A DNA stretch of 17,883 nt from an uncultured Dorea sp. (lineage in GTDB: Bacteria > Bacillota > Clostridia > Lachnospirales > Lachnospiraceae): contig NZ_CAKRAH010000053.1 of the NCBI RefSeq assembly GCF_934294775.1, positions 1 to 17,883 on the forward strand, given 5' to 3'. The notes beneath the pieces are model-generated. The model did no database searches. It worked only from the letters and a program-made list of their open reading frames with translations, and was not told the DNA's origin. This document shows, piece by piece, positions 8,389 to 15,089 of this stretch. The translations under genes were made by a program, and so were the position numbers. Every line of letters begins with the position of its first letter. Position 1 is the stretch's first letter.

Positions 8389-9180
8389 TTACATATTTCT
8401 TCTTTGTCTCGCTGCTTCAAACATCAGTACAGACGCTGCAATCGCTGCATTTAACGATTCTACCTGACCAAGCATCGGGATTTTGATATAGCAGTCTGCC
8501 ATATCTGCAATTTCTCTTCTGAGACCATTTCCTTCATTTCCAATCAGGAATGCACATGGTTTTTTCAGGTTCTCTTTATCATAAGCGTTCCTGCCTTCCA
8601 GATGCGCTGCGTAGGTTGTGATTCCCTGGTCTTTTAGTTCCTGAATGCTCTTTCCAAGATCCTCTACATAGACAAACGGCATACGGTATACAGATCCCAT
8701 CGTCGACCGGATAGTCTTTGGATTGTAAATATCCACGCATTCCCTATCCATCAGGATTCCGGTTACGCCGGCTCCTTCTGCCGTACGCAAAATGGTTCCC
8801 ATGTTCCCCGGATCCTGCAGATGGTCCAGCACCATAATCAGCGGACACTGCACTTCTGTCAGTTCTTTTACCTCATGGTTCATCTGTTCCACCACACACA
8901 GGATTCCCTGCGGTGTCTTTGTGTCTGATGCATGGGCGAATACGGTATCCGTCAGTTCTTCTACTCTTACTTTGACATCTTTCAGGACTTCTTTTACCGT
9001 ATCTTTTTCTTTTTTGTAAAATGATTCGGATACATACACTTCTCTTAACTTTTCAACCGGTACTTCACGGAACATGCGGATGCCTTCTACCAGAAATACT
9101 CCCTCTTCGTCTCTTAGTTTTCTTTTCTTTTTTAAATTCACCAGACGTTTGACTCTGGCGTTGGATGTGCTTGTAATCAT
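8389..9180 (-). CDS. SpoU/TrmH-family RNA 2'-O-methyltransferase
   Basis: A SAM-dependent ribose methyltransferase of the SPOUT fold, 263 aa. Residues 1-100 are a substrate-binding domain that begins with the common MITSTSNARVKRLVNLKKKR. The catalytic knot carries all three family motifs: DPGNMGTILRTAEG at 123-136, FLIGNEGNGL at 211-220 and IPMLGQVESLNAAIAASVLM at 234-253. It resembles the RlmB/TsnR-like 23S rRNA enzymes, but the target nucleotide cannot be told from sequence. GAGGAA precedes the ATG. Its promoter appears to be divergent from the small plus-strand unit, and both share an inverted repeat. A 172-nt gap separates it from nfeD. Confidence 0.9.
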   Translation of the reverse strand: MITSTSNARVKRLVNLKKKRKLRDEEGVFLVEGIRMFREVPVEKLREVYVSESFYKKEKDTVKEVLKDVKVRVEELTDTVFAHASDTKTPQGILCVVEQMNHEVKELTEVQCPLIMVLDHLQDPGNMGTILRTAEGAGVTGILMDRECVDIYNPKTIRSTMGSVYRMPFVYVEDLGKSIQELKDQGITTYAAHLEGRNAYDKENLKKPCAFLIGNEGNGLRREIADMADCYIKIPMLGQVESLNAAIAASVLMFEAARQRRNM

Positions 9181-9215
9181 ATGTGTTGTTCCTCGTTTTC
9201 TTAATTATTTATCTT

Positions 9216-9224
9216 ATCATAGCA
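9216..9224 (-). promoter_or_regulatory. Extended -10 promoter for the SpoU methyltransferase gene
   Basis: The minus strand reads TGCTATGAT, an extended -10 (TGn plus TATGAT). No good -35 is seen at normal spacing. Predicted start near 9209, about 29 nt before the coding region. The element is identical to the plus-strand promoter on the other side of the gap. Confidence 0.6.
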
Positions 9225-9279
9225 TAATATATTATTTTTATGTTGTACATTTTTAAGTATAGTATATTATTTTATATTA

Positions 9280-9288
9280 TGCTATGAT
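9280..9288 (+). promoter_or_regulatory. Extended -10 promoter for the small plus-strand unit
   Basis: TGCTATGAT fits an extended -10; no clear -35 is visible. The predicted start near 9295 would place GTTACCG at the 5' end of the RNA. The unit ends at the strong terminator at 9465-9503, giving a transcript of about 200 nt. Confidence 0.65.
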
Positions 9289-9335
9289 GTATTTGTTACC
9301 GCCTCAAACACAAGTTACAGAAAGGAGGTGTTTTT

Positions 9336-9418
9336 ATGGATTTCTTGATATCATTATCACCGTTATGGCTGGTGTAGTTTGCCACTTCATCATCAAATGG
9401 TTAGACGGTGATCTTTAA
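9336..9418 (+). pseudogene. Frameshifted small hydrophobic peptide gene, type I toxin-like
   Basis: A near-perfect Shine-Dalgarno, AAAGGAGGTG (9321-9330), sits 5 nt before an ATG at 9336. The ATG frame gives only 13 residues (MDFLISLSPLWLV) and stops at 9375-9377. The frame reached by a one-base shift, from 9347 to the TAA at 9416-9418, reads DIIITVMAGVVCHFIIKWLD followed by GDL. Restoring one T in the TTT at 9341-9343 would give a 27-aa peptide MDFLDIIITVMAGVVC..., with one membrane helix and a short charged end. That architecture matches type I toxin peptides such as those of Clostridioides difficile, and I recall similar VVCH/KWLDGD peptides in Lachnospiraceae. No convincing antisense RNA promoter was found. 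A sequencing error cannot be excluded. Confidence 0.68.
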
Positions 9419-9464
9419 CCGGTAACTAGCCTATGATTTTTATTCTTCCATGTTAAAATTGAAT

Positions 9465-9503
9465 AACCCCCCGGAGGTCTCACACACCGCCGGGGGGTTT
9501 TTT
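9465..9503 (+). terminator. Strong intrinsic terminator, probably bidirectional
   Basis: CCCCCCGG (9467-9474) pairs with CCGGGGGG (9490-9497). One mismatch follows, then three further pairs (9476-9478 with 9486-9488) around a 7-nt loop. TTTTTT follows at 9498-9503 on the plus strand. On the minus strand the hairpin is followed by a weaker T-rich stretch and could also end the response regulator transcript. Confidence 0.93.
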
Positions 9504-9527
9504 GTATCCTATGGACACATAACATCT

Positions 9528-10217
9528 TTACACCTTAAACCGATAACCCACACCCCATATCGTCTCAATATACTGTGGGTTGGATGTATCTACTTCTACC
9601 TTTTCGCGAATCTTCTTGATATGCACGGTTACAGTTGCAATATCCCCGATGGATTCCATGTCCCAGATCTCACGGAATAATTCTTCTTTTGAGTATACAT
9701 GGTTCGGATGGCTTGCAAGGAATGTCAGCAGATCGAATTCCTTTGTTGTAAATGTACGTTCTTCTCCGTTCACCCACACACGTCTTGCTGTTGTATCAAT
9801 CTTTAGTCCACGGATCTCGATCACTTTATTCTTCTCCGCTGCACTTCCGGTCAGACGGTCATATCTTGCCAGATGTGCTTTTACTCTTGCTACCAGCTCG
9901 CTTGGGCTGAATGGTTTTGTCATATAATCATCTGCACCAAGTCCAAGTCCTCTGATCTTATCAATATCGTCTTTCTTTGCCGATACCATTACGATCGGAG
10001 TATTCTTCACGTCTCTTACCTGGCGGCAGATGTCGAATCCATCTGTTCCAGGAAGCATCAGATCCAGAATCAGAAGATCATAATCTTCATTCAGTGCTTT
10101 CTGAAGACCTGTATCTCCATCATTTGCAACCTCTACTGTAAATCCACTGAGTTCCAGATAATCCCTCTCCAGATCTGCAATTGCTTCTTCATCTTCTACT
10201 ATCAATATCTTACTCAT
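9528..10217 (-). CDS. OmpR/PhoP-family response regulator
   Basis: A DNA-binding output protein of a two-component system, 229 aa. The receiver domain (1-120) has the acidic pocket at E8-D9, the phospho-acceptor D52 in LLILDLMLPG, S79 in VMVSAKK and K101 in TKPF. The winged-helix effector domain (about 130-229) includes FTTKEFDLLTFLASHPNHVY, TVTVHIKKIREKV and the family ending YIETIWGVGYRFKV. AGGAGGT precedes the ATG at 10217. Its start overlaps the stop of the histidine kinase by 8 nt, so the pair is translationally coupled. The regulon and signal are unknown; metK and murA upstream give no firm clue. Confidence 0.95.
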   Translation of the reverse strand: MSKILIVEDEEAIADLERDYLELSGFTVEVANDGDTGLQKALNEDYDLLILDLMLPGTDGFDICRQVRDVKNTPIVMVSAKKDDIDKIRGLGLGADDYMTKPFSPSELVARVKAHLARYDRLTGSAAEKNKVIEIRGLKIDTTARRVWVNGEERTFTTKEFDLLTFLASHPNHVYSKEELFREIWDMESIGDIATVTVHIKKIREKVEVDTSNPQYIETIWGVGYRFKV

Positions 10218-11703
10218 TCACCGGTACCTCCTGATATTTTCTAAGTACAAAGTACATTGTTGTTCCTGTCTCTTCCCTGCTGGTTGCCCAGATCTTACCG
10301 CCATGCTCTTCTATGATCTTCTTTACTACCGATAATCCGATGCCACTTCCTCCTGTGGAAGAGTTCCGTGATGCATCTGTTCTGTAGAAGCGGTCGAAAA
10401 TATTTGGCAGATCTTTTGCCGCAATTCCTTTCCCGTTATCCTCTAATTCTACCTGGACAAAATCTCCTACATCTTTGACCCGGAGATTGATCATTCCCTT
10501 TGGCTTATCCATATATTTTAATGAGTTATTCACAATGTTATGGATTACTCGCTTGATCTGCTCTGCATCAGCGATAATCCTTACATCTCTTTCCACATAA
10601 TTAAAATATCCAAACTCTACATTCTGCGCTTCCAGCTCGACTGACAGATCATCTGCACAGTCGTCAAAATATGCATTGACAGACACAATATTAAAATTAT
10701 ATGGGATCTTATTCGTATCAATCTTAGAATACAGTGTCAGCTCATTGATCAGTGTATTCATCTCTGTTGCTTTATTATAGATGGTTCTTACATACCGGTC
10801 TATCTTCTCCGGCGTATCTGCGACCCCGTCTATAATTCCTTCCGCATATCCTTTGATCGTCGTTACCGGCGTCTTCAGGTCATGGGAAATGTTACTGATC
10901 AGCTCTTTGCTTTCTTTATCGTATTTTAACTTTTCTTCTGCACTGTCTTTTAAGCGTCTACGCATCTCTTCCAGACTCTGACAGAGCTTTCCAAGTTCAT
11001 CATCTGCTTCCGGCTTAAGTTCAAAGTCCAGATTTCCCTCTTTGATATTCTGTGCTGCGGTCTGCATCTTCCCGATTGGTCCCATGACTGCCCTGTATAT
11101 CCATATGATCAGACCAGCTGATGTAAGTACTAAGATACATACAATTCCAATCATAATTTTCAAAAAGAACTGCCCGACTTCCGGAATTACATTGGATACG
11201 TCCGATACAATAAATGCGCTTCCTTTTCCGCCATCTTCATATTCAAAATCCACCTGCTTAACCAAAGCTTCCGCATCACCGCCAAGATAGATCCCGTTAT
11301 CTGAAGTCGTGTCTGTATCCCCATACATTGGAAGTTGCTCTATGACCGCCTTCACGCCGTCATCATCGCTTCCTGTATACACAATTGTACTTCCTTTGCG
11401 CACAAGGAGATAGGCATTCTTCTCTTCAAGCTTTTTATTAAACCGGTCCAGCTCTGTGGCATCTTCCATGGACTTTGCATCATCTGCCATCTGTCTGAGT
11501 TCATGATATGATTTTTCCGTAACTCTTGCTAATACCTGCATCGAATTCGTAAAATCTGAAACCGTTGTTCCTGTTATGCCATAATTTTTTTCAACTACTC
11601 CAATCTGATACCTGCACACCAGTGATACCATCATCGCCGCTACAAGAACCGGTATAATTATAATTGTAAAAAATGCTATTACTAATCGCGTTTTTAACTT
11701 CAT
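10210..11703 (-). CDS. Membrane sensor histidine kinase with HAMP domain
   Basis: A 497-aa sensor partner of the downstream response regulator. Membrane helices lie at about 7-30 and 181-203, flanking a roughly 150-residue extracellular sensing region with no recognised fold. A HAMP linker follows (about 204-255, AVMGPIGKMQTAAQNIKEGN). The dimerisation/phosphotransfer box SKELISNISHDLKTPVTTIK has its histidine at H274. ATPase motifs are NIVNNSLKYM (N box, 389-398), EDNGKGI (G1, 421-427), FDRFYRTD (F box) and GGSGIGLSVVKKII (G2, 451-464). All catalytic residues look intact. The ATG at 11703 has GGAGGA about 9 nt upstream. It follows the metK terminator, so it likely has its own promoter. Confidence 0.95.
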   Translation of the reverse strand: MKLKTRLVIAFFTIIIIPVLVAAMMVSLVCRYQIGVVEKNYGITGTTVSDFTNSMQVLARVTEKSYHELRQMADDAKSMEDATELDRFNKKLEEKNAYLLVRKGSTIVYTGSDDDGVKAVIEQLPMYGDTDTTSDNGIYLGGDAEALVKQVDFEYEDGGKGSAFIVSDVSNVIPEVGQFFLKIMIGIVCILVLTSAGLIIWIYRAVMGPIGKMQTAAQNIKEGNLDFELKPEADDELGKLCQSLEEMRRRLKDSAEEKLKYDKESKELISNISHDLKTPVTTIKGYAEGIIDGVADTPEKIDRYVRTIYNKATEMNTLINELTLYSKIDTNKIPYNFNIVSVNAYFDDCADDLSVELEAQNVEFGYFNYVERDVRIIADAEQIKRVIHNIVNNSLKYMDKPKGMINLRVKDVGDFVQVELEDNGKGIAAKDLPNIFDRFYRTDASRNSSTGGSGIGLSVVKKIIEEHGGKIWATSREETGTTMYFVLRKYQEVPVNE

Positions 11704-11724
11704 ATGATTTGTCCTCCGCTTAAA

Positions 11725-11733
11725 AGTATAGCA
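11725..11733 (-). promoter_or_regulatory. Possible extended -10 promoter for the two-component genes
   Basis: The minus strand reads TGCTATACT, immediately after the U-run of the metK terminator. The -35 position would fall inside the terminator hairpin (TGTGAA at 17 nt spacing). The leader would be only about 17 nt. Confidence 0.45.
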
Positions 11734-11735
11734 TG

Positions 11736-11766
11736 AAAAATGGGTGCTTCACACCAAAGCACCCAT
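11736..11766 (-). terminator. Intrinsic terminator after metK
   Basis: A perfect 10-bp stem, ATGGGTGCTT with AAGCACCCAT (11740-11749 and 11757-11766), has a 7-nt loop and is followed on the minus strand by TTTTTC. It lies about 90 nt after the metK stop and separates metK from the histidine kinase gene. Confidence 0.88.
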
Positions 11767-11856
11767 AAACTTTTATAAAATTTTTATAAATAATCCATCA
11801 TAGAATTTCCACAGGGATTATACCCTCATTCCATCTGAAAATTTTCAGAAATATTT

Positions 11857-13044
11857 TTAAAGGTATTTTTTCAGATCATCTACTTTATCAAGTTTCTCCC
11901 ATGGAAGATCAATGTCTGTACGTCCGAAATGTCCATAAGCGGCTGTCTGTTTGTAGATTGGTCTTCTAAGATCCAGCATCTTGATGATTCCTGCCGGGCG
12001 AAGATCGAAGTTCTCACGAACGATCTCTACCAGTCTGTCATCTTCTAATGCACCTGTTCCAAATGTATCTACCATGATAGATGTCGGATGCGCAACACCG
12101 ATAGCATAAGATAACTGAATCTCACACTTCTTAGCAAGTCCTGCTGCTACGATGTTCTTTGCAACATAACGTGCTGCATAAGCTGCTGAACGGTCTACCT
12201 TAGTGCAGTCTTTTCCAGAGAAAGCCCCACCGCCGTGACGAGCCATTCCACCGTAAGTATCTACAATAATCTTACGTCCTGTAAGTCCGCTGTCTCCGTG
12301 AGGTCCACCGATTACAAAACGTCCTGTCGGGTTGATAAAGAATTTTGTATCTGCATCTACCATTCCTTCTGGAATAATCGCATCAAAGACATATTTCTTG
12401 ATGTCTTTGTGAATCTGCTCCTGTGTTACCTCTGGATCATGCTGTGTAGATAATACAACGGCATCCAGACGTGATGGTACACCATTTTCATCATATTCTA
12501 CAGTTACCTGTGTCTTTCCATCTGGTCTTAAGTATGGAAGTGTGCCATTCTTTCTTACTTCTGTAAGTCTTCTTGACAGCTTGTGTGCCAGCTCGATTGG
12601 ATATGGCATATATTCTGGTGTCTCATCAGAAGCATATCCAAACATCATTCCCTGATCTCCGGCTCCGATTGCATCGATCTCTTCTTCTGACATCGTATGT
12701 TCTTTTGCTTCCAGGGCTTTGTCAACACCCATAGCGATATCTGTTGACTGCTCATCGATGGCTGTGATGACACCACATGTCTCTGCATCAAATCCATATT
12801 TTCCTCTTGTGTATCCGATCTCTTTTACAGTATCACGAACGATCTTCTGGATATCCACGTAAGCATTTGTCGTGATCTCACCCATAACAAGTACCATACC
12901 TGTTGTAGTTGCTGTCTCACATGCAACACGGCTCATTGGATCCTGTGCTACTAATGCATCCAGGATGGCATCTGAGATCTGGTCACACATTTTATCCGGA
13001 TGTCCTTCAGTTACTGATTCTGATGTAAATAATCTTTTTTCCAC
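11857..13044 (-). CDS. metK: S-adenosylmethionine synthetase
   Basis: Makes SAM from methionine and ATP. The protein is 395 aa from a GTG start at 13044 (VEKRLFTSESVTEGHPDKMC), the usual length and N-terminus. The frame stays open to 13167, but the GTG has AAGGAG about 8 nt upstream, and the extra upstream residues come from riboswitch leader sequence. Family motifs are GHPDKMCDQISDAILDAL near the N-terminus, GAGDQG at 127-132 and GGGAFSGKDCTKVDRSAAY near 271-289 (phosphate-binding loop). The gene is preceded by a complete SAM-I riboswitch and terminator, so it is expected to shut off when SAM is plentiful, and a terminator follows it. Confidence 0.97.
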   Translation of the reverse strand: MEKRLFTSESVTEGHPDKMCDQISDAILDALVAQDPMSRVACETATTTGMVLVMGEITTNAYVDIQKIVRDTVKEIGYTRGKYGFDAETCGVITAIDEQSTDIAMGVDKALEAKEHTMSEEEIDAIGAGDQGMMFGYASDETPEYMPYPIELAHKLSRRLTEVRKNGTLPYLRPDGKTQVTVEYDENGVPSRLDAVVLSTQHDPEVTQEQIHKDIKKYVFDAIIPEGMVDADTKFFINPTGRFVIGGPHGDSGLTGRKIIVDTYGGMARHGGGAFSGKDCTKVDRSAAYAARYVAKNIVAAGLAKKCEIQLSYAIGVAHPTSIMVDTFGTGALEDDRLVEIVRENFDLRPAGIIKMLDLRRPIYKQTAAYGHFGRTDIDLPWEKLDKVDDLKKYL

Positions 13045-13115
13045 GTTTTTCTCTCCTTCTTTTCTAAAAACGGTTCCTGCATTCTTTCTCCCGGGATTCT
13101 CTTGTGCATTTTGGT

Positions 13116-13148
13116 AAAAAAACCGTCCACTCGCATAAGTGGACGGTT
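13116..13148 (-). terminator. Riboswitch-controlled terminator upstream of metK
   Basis: AACCGTCCACT and AGTGGACGGTT (13121-13131 and 13138-13148) form a perfect 11-bp stem with a 6-nt loop, followed on the minus strand by seven T. It lies about 20 nt after the aptamer and about 70 nt before the metK start. Its ascending arm can instead pair with the 3' strand of aptamer helix P1. Confidence 0.92.
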
Positions 13149-13165
13149 CTATATCTTCATAAACC

Positions 13166-13268
13166 AATCCTCTTATTGTTCGATCACTCGCTCAGGTTGG
13201 CACCTTCCTTCACTGGGGTTGCCGCAGTTTCACAGATCCTTTGTATCTCCACTGCTCTGAATAAGAGA
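13166..13268 (-). ncRNA. SAM-I (S-box) riboswitch aptamer
   Basis: On the minus strand, P1 pairs CTCTTATT (13260-13267) with AATAAGAGG (13169-13177). Between them lie the recognisable S-box core blocks: AGAGCAGTGGAG at the start of P2, GAAACTGCGGCAACC at the P2/J2-3/P3 junction, GGTGCCAACCTGAGC for P3 and its 3' side, then GAGTGATCGAACAATAAGAG for P4 and J4/1. Position before metK and an adjoining terminator fit a SAM-OFF switch acting on transcription. Confidence 0.93.
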
Positions 13269-13312
13269 AAGTTTGCTTTTATTAATATTGTTACTTCTTT
13301 TGTACGACTAAG

Positions 13313-13341
13313 ACTTTACTCTATTTTCCCTGCACTGTCAA
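13313..13341 (-). promoter_or_regulatory. Promoter of the riboswitch-metK transcript
   Basis: TTGACA (13336-13341) and TAAAGT (13313-13318) on the minus strand are separated by 17 nt. The RNA would start near 13306, about 40 nt before the aptamer. The promoter lies about 30 nt after the murA stop, and no terminator is visible between them. Confidence 0.78.
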
Positions 13342-13367
13342 TAGACTCACCTAAGAAAATGTATCAT

Positions 13368-14660
13368 CTAGCCTACTTTTAATTTGAATTTCTGAATTGC
13401 TTTTTCAGAATCTACTCTTTCGATGATTCCACCAATGCTGCGAAGCTTCTCTTCGAATCTTTCGTAACCTCTCTGGATGTATACAATATCATCAACAATT
13501 GTAATTCCATCTGCTGCAAGACCTGCGATACACAGTGCTGCTCCCGCACGGAGATCCGGTGCGCTTACTCTTGCTCCGGAGAATTCTTCTACACCTTCAA
13601 TGGTTGCAGAATTTCCTTCCACTTTTACATTTGCACCCATTCTTGCAAGCTCATCCAGATATTTGAATCTGTTTTCAAAGATACTCTCTGTGATGATACT
13701 TGTCCCTTTACATAAGGCCAGTGTAACGCCAATCTGAGGCTGCATATCTGTAGGGAACCCCGGATACGGAAGTGTCTTCACATGTGTACTTGTAAGATCC
13801 CCCTTTGATACTACACGTACTGCATCATCAAATTCTTCTACTTCGCATCCAATCTCTACCAGTTTTGCAATGGTTGCTTCCAGATGCTTAGGAATAACAT
13901 TCAGTACTGTTACATCTCCCTTTGTTGCAGCTGCTGCAAACATGAATGTTCCGGCTTCGATCTGGTCTGGAATAACGGAATATTCTGTACTGTGCAGACG
14001 TTCTACACCACGAATCTTGATTACGTCAGTACCTGCACCTCTGATATTTGCTCCCATACTGTTCAGGAAATTTGCAACATCAACTACGTGCGGCTCTTTT
14101 GCAACATTTTCCATAATTGTAAGTCCCTCTGCCATAGCAGCTGTCATCATTACGTTAATTGTCGCACCAACACTTACTACATCAAAGTAAATGTGTTTTC
14201 CGATCAGGGCATCTGCTTCTGCAACAATCTTGCCATGCTCGATATCTACATCTGCTCCAAGGGCACGGAATCCCTTCAGATGCTGGTCGATCGGTCTGCT
14301 TCCGATGTTGCATCCGCCAGGAAGTGCTACTTCTGCACGTTTGTATTTACCAAGTAATGCGCCAAGAAGATAGTATGACGCACGGATTTTCTTAATATAA
14401 TCATATTCTATGTCAACATTTTTGATTGTTGATCCATTAATCTTTACAGTATGACGATCGATACGGTGTACCTTTGCTCCAATCCCCTCAATTGCATCAA
14501 TCAACACGTTAATATCATTAACATCCGGTAAGTTATCGATCAATACGGTCTCATCTGTCATAATTGCTGCTGCCAGAATTGCCAATGCTGCATTCTTTGC
14601 TCCACCAATTTCCACTTCTCCCACAAGTGGATGACCACCTTTTATAATATACTGTTCCAT
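13368..14660 (-). CDS. murA: UDP-N-acetylglucosamine 1-carboxyvinyltransferase
   Basis: First committed step of peptidoglycan precursor synthesis: transfers enolpyruvyl from PEP to UDP-GlcNAc; target of fosfomycin. The protein is 430 aa. K22-N23 in EIGGAKNAALAILAAAI belong to the active site. LPGGCNIGSRPIDQH at 114-128 holds the catalytic cysteine C117, the residue alkylated by fosfomycin, so this copy has the sensitive-type loop. The inverted alpha/beta barrel repeats and the ending GYERFEEKLRSIGGIIERV are normal. The ATG at 14660 has GAGGTG about 7 nt upstream. Firmicutes often have two MurA paralogues; which one this is cannot be told from sequence alone. A 275-nt leader precedes it. Confidence 0.95.
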   Translation of the reverse strand: MEQYIIKGGHPLVGEVEIGGAKNAALAILAAAIMTDETVLIDNLPDVNDINVLIDAIEGIGAKVHRIDRHTVKINGSTIKNVDIEYDYIKKIRASYYLLGALLGKYKRAEVALPGGCNIGSRPIDQHLKGFRALGADVDIEHGKIVAEADALIGKHIYFDVVSVGATINVMMTAAMAEGLTIMENVAKEPHVVDVANFLNSMGANIRGAGTDVIKIRGVERLHSTEYSVIPDQIEAGTFMFAAAATKGDVTVLNVIPKHLEATIAKLVEIGCEVEEFDDAVRVVSKGDLTSTHVKTLPYPGFPTDMQPQIGVTLALCKGTSIITESIFENRFKYLDELARMGANVKVEGNSATIEGVEEFSGARVSAPDLRAGAALCIAGLAADGITIVDDIVYIQRGYERFEEKLRSIGGIIERVDSEKAIQKFKLKVG

Positions 14661-14821
14661 GAATTACACCTCATTAATATTTATCTATTTCTACTCACTA
14701 TGTTTCGTTAATTATTTATATCTTAAATTTTTATCTCAAATATTTCTCATCTTATATATGAATCATGAATATGCGTACTTTTTTCATATTCTATGTTCAC
14801 AAACTACCTCTGCAATTCTGC

Positions 14822-14857
14822 CAAGGACTATGTCCGATGAAAGTCTCCTTGCATCGG
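14822..14857 (-). ncRNA. Possible pseudoknot or switch in the murA leader
   Basis: In minus-strand RNA, CCGAUG (14852-14857) pairs with CAUCGG (14834-14839). The loop sequence CAAGGA (14846-14851) pairs with UCCUUG (14822-14827) downstream of that stem. The two 6-bp helices cross, so they form either an H-type pseudoknot or two alternative hairpins. No known riboswitch class was recognised. Confidence 0.42.
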
Positions 14858-14941
14858 TTGTATATGTATCTCTTAATTATTATCGTTAAATTTTCTCAAT
14901 TTGTAAAGCTGAAATCCCACTTTTTATTAGGGTTCGCGCAT

Positions 14942-14969
14942 ATTATAGCACAAATTTTTCGATTGTAAA
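14942..14969 (-). promoter_or_regulatory. Promoter of murA
   Basis: TTTACA (14964-14969) and TATAAT (14942-14947) on the minus strand are 16 nt apart, with a TGC extension before the -10. The RNA would start near 14935, about 275 nt before the murA ATG. Confidence 0.85.
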
Positions 14970-15089
14970 ATATTTTTTATAGTTATGTAATCTATTTGTA
15001 ACATATGCGTTACTCTTATCCTGATATCACTATATATATGGTAGATTTTACGAATAAATAGTGGCAGCTCTTTCCCCTTTTTTACTGAT

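Larger units (their letters stand above)
9216..9288. repeat. 16-bp perfect inverted repeat in a divergent promoter region
   Basis: Arms 9216-9231 and 9273-9288 are exact reverse complements (ATCATAGCATAATATA) separated by 41 bp of AT-rich DNA. Each arm contains a TGCTATGAT extended -10 element pointing outward, one to the methyltransferase gene and one to the small plus-strand gene. Confidence 0.8.
14661..15089. other. 429-bp non-coding gap carrying the murA leader
   Basis: AT-rich. A 60-codon minus-strand frame (14927-15109) overlaps the end of the kinase gene but lacks a convincing ribosome site, and the frames on the plus strand look like chance. The gap holds the murA promoter (14942-14969), a possible pseudoknot (14822-14857) and a hairpin (14767-14773 with 14785-14791, 7 bp). 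Confidence 0.65.

Noticed and set aside
9336..9418. Programmed -1 frameshift instead of a mutation in the small peptide gene
   Set aside because: The GATTTCTTGAT region has no X XXY YYZ slippery heptamer in frame and no clear downstream stimulatory structure was seen; loss of one T is simpler.
9420..9500. Antisense antitoxin RNA promoter opposite the toxin-like gene
   Set aside because: The minus strand was scanned for -35/-10 pairs; only poor matches such as TTTAAC with TAGGCT at 18 nt were found.
13045..13167. Longer MetK reading frame
   Set aside because: It would translate riboswitch terminator sequence; the GTG at 13044 gives the family N-terminus with a good ribosome site.
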